DNA of 24,533 nt from assembly GCA_004357435.1 (NCBI GenBank), contig SMVS01000065.1, forward strand, positions 1 through 24,533, given 5' to 3'. Numbering within the stretch: position 1 is the first letter of the stretch; each line of letters starts with the position of its first letter. Both the position numbers and the translations under genes were made by a program. Under the pieces are notes generated by a model. The model did not search any database. It saw only the letters and a list, made by a program, of their open reading frames with translations, and was not told the origin of the DNA. Positions 22,910 to 24,533 of this stretch are shown here, piece after piece. Source of the DNA: Nitrospina sp. (lineage in GTDB: Bacteria > Nitrospinota > Nitrospinia > Nitrospinales > Nitrospinaceae).

Positions 22910-24533
22910 TCAATCTTTCTTGGGTTTTTTAGCGGGTTTTTCCTGGTCTTTTTTGGGCGGAGCCGCCGGCACTGCTTTCTCGCCTGCCGGGCTCTGGGCC
23001 TTTTCTTGATCCTGCGGTGCGCTCTGGGGTTCCGTCTTTTCCGGTTCTTCGGGCAGAGACACCATGGTTTTGAACCATTTGGAATCGCGAACGGATTGAA
23101 ACAGGATGTCGTTGATCAATTCTTTTGGATCCGGGAGCATACCATGATCCCGGCATTTTCCCAACCACTCCCGGCAACTGCTTTCATTGGCCAATTGCGC
23201 CATCAACCGCGCCATATTGAAGGCCCCCACACCCGGTTGCAACTCTTCGGCTTTTTGTAATTTGCCTTTGGCCTCGGCCAACAGGGGATGAGCGTTGATG
23301 CCGCGCTTGCTTTTCGCCTGTTCTATTAAAGTATCGGCCATCAGGTTCAGCGCCTCGGCAGATTCTTCCTTGATTTCCAGAGCTTCCTGAAAACTATTCG
23401 CCGCCTGCGTCAGCAGTTTTTCCGCCTGCTCGCCTGCGAGTCCCTTCGCTTTTTTCAAAACTATGGCGCCCCAATTGGTGAGAGCGCGGTAATCGTTGGG
23501 TTGAACCTTGAGAGCCTTTTGATATATTTTTTCTGCTTTCTGGATGAGGTCTTCGCTTTCAGACCCGGACTTCAACCGCGCCAACTGGAACAGAGAATTG
23601 CCGCAAAGCATCATCGCGTCTAAAAAGTCCGGCTGGATTTCAAGGGCTTGCTTGCCCTGCTGGATGGTTTGTCTCAGCAGGCTCTCGGCCTCGCCACTCT
23701 TTTTCGCCTGGGCCATTTGAAAAAATATGGACCCGCAGTTGGTGAGCGCCTCGGCATTTTTGGGGTTAATTTTTAAAGCCTCTTTATATTTTTCCGACGC
23801 CTTGGACAGCAAAGCTTCCGCCTCCAGGCCTTTTTTGGATTGCCCCAGATTAAAATAAACATCACCCAACTTGTTGAGAGCGTCGTAATTCTTGGGGTCT
23901 TGATTGAGCGTGGCTTGAAATTTTTCTGCCGCATCATTCAACAACTGGCTGACGGCTTCCCCGGTTTTTCTTTCAGCCAGACTGAGCAAACACATGCCCC
24001 ACCGGAAAGGAATGAGCGCCGCGTTGGGTTGGATTTCCAGAACCTTCTTGAATTTATCAATGGCTTCATAAAAAAAGTCGTCCGCCTTGTGGTCGCTCTT
24101 GGACTGGCCTCGTTCCAGCAAAACATCGGCCCAACCCATATAAGCTTCCGCAAGATTCGGATCGACCCGGACCGCGTTCTCAAATTTTTCAGCGGACAAC
24201 GCCAGCATGCGACCGCCTTCCTCCCCTGTCTTGCTTCGGGCATACACCAGGAGAGCCTGCCCCATGGCCAACAACGCTTCGATCCGGTCGGGAAACGCTT
24301 GCAAGGCGATTTGCAGTTTTTCCGCGGCCTGGCCATACATGCGCAGGGCATCGTTGCCTTGCTTGCGCCGCGCCAGGGTGTAAAGAGCCATGCCGCACCC
24401 GTGAGCGGCTTCGCCATTGTCCGGTTGCGCTTTCAAGGTCGCCCGAAACTTTTCGATGGCCTGAGTATATAAGGACTCCGCCTCACTGCCGTCTTGCCCT
24501 TTCGCCTGCGCCAGCAAAACCTGGCCCCAGCCG
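22910..24533 (-). CDS. Large TPR-repeat protein (partial, N-terminus off the window)
   Basis: The frame is open to the right edge. The bases before the first possible start (TTG 24517) still encode repeat-like residues (GWGQV), so the true start lies beyond 24533 and at least 540 residues are present. The protein is an array of tetratricopeptide-like units with a long period of about 43-46 residues. Each has YxxALxIxPxxxEALxNxGxxxxxxAxxKxG followed by a linker rich in Gly, Glu and Ala (SGEAESLLRQ, GEQAEKLLTQ). TPR arrays mediate protein-protein binding. The last 60 residues are a low-complexity tail rich in Pro, Glu, Lys and Gln (EKPAKKPKKD), probably disordered. No enzymatic domain is seen in the visible part; signal peptide or membrane anchor could lie upstream. 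It converges with the DinG-like gene, stops 27 nt apart. Confidence 0.88.
   Translation of the reverse strand, partial: GWGQVLLAQAKGQDGSEAESLYTQAIEKFRATLKAQPDNGEAAHGCGMALYTLARRKQGNDALRMYGQAAEKLQIALQAFPDRIEALLAMGQALLVYARSKTGEEGGRMLALSAEKFENAVRVDPNLAEAYMGWADVLLERGQSKSDHKADDFFYEAIDKFKKVLEIQPNAALIPFRWGMCLLSLAERKTGEAVSQLLNDAAEKFQATLNQDPKNYDALNKLGDVYFNLGQSKKGLEAEALLSKASEKYKEALKINPKNAEALTNCGSIFFQMAQAKKSGEAESLLRQTIQQGKQALEIQPDFLDAMMLCGNSLFQLARLKSGSESEDLIQKAEKIYQKALKVQPNDYRALTNWGAIVLKKAKGLAGEQAEKLLTQAANSFQEALEIKEESAEALNLMADTLIEQAKSKRGINAHPLLAEAKGKLQKAEELQPGVGAFNMARLMAQLANESSCREWLGKCRDHGMLPDPKELINDILFQSVRDSKWFKTMVSLPEEPEKTEPQSAPQDQEKAQSPAGEKAVPAAPPKKDQEKPAKKPKKD

Overview
The window looks like chromosomal DNA of a Gram-negative bacterium, most probably of the Nitrospinota (Nitrospina-like) type. 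The basis is a bacterial 20S proteasome operon carrying a UBact-type modifier (a Pup relative known from Nitrospina, Nitrospira and some other Gram-negative phyla) next to a TonB-like protein. The phylum is an inference from gene content. Coding density is high. I saw no tRNA, rRNA, CRISPR array, transposase or phage gene.

Left part (1-4736, minus strand): a compact operon read right to left, ARC/Mpa ATPase - Dop - UBact - PrcB - PrcA, with PrcA running off the left edge. Three of the junctions are start/stop overlaps, so the genes are probably translationally coupled. The modifier gene is only 58 codons (1404-1580) and ends in Gln. Its logic matches the actinobacterial Pup-proteasome system: Dop deamidates or removes the tag, a ligase (PafA, not in the window) attaches it, the ARC ring unfolds tagged proteins, and PrcA/PrcB degrade them. 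The ARC C-terminus lacks the usual Tyr-containing gate-opening tail.

Middle (4916-11608): a divergently transcribed degenerate nucleotidyltransferase-like protein and a TonB-like protein on the plus strand, ending at a strong terminator. Then on the minus strand come two collinear paralogous diguanylate cyclases with C-terminal PilZ domains and a ribonuclease-inhibitor-type leucine-rich-repeat protein.

11804-15897: smc (minus strand), preceded by a promoter and a structured RNA that may be 6S RNA, then a 5' region rich in palindromes.

15898-19510 (plus strand): ArsC/Spx-like protein, NudL-type NUDIX hydrolase, pyrF with its own promoter, a DUF4149-like membrane protein and an orphan PhnE-type ABC permease. 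An inverted pair of 41-bp repeats (11717-11757 and 16378-16418) brackets the smc/ArsC block.

Right part (19597-24533): a secreted SYLF-domain protein (minus), a hairpin-rich noncoding stretch with a minus-strand terminator, a DinG-like helicase (plus) and a large TPR protein (minus) that runs off the right edge.
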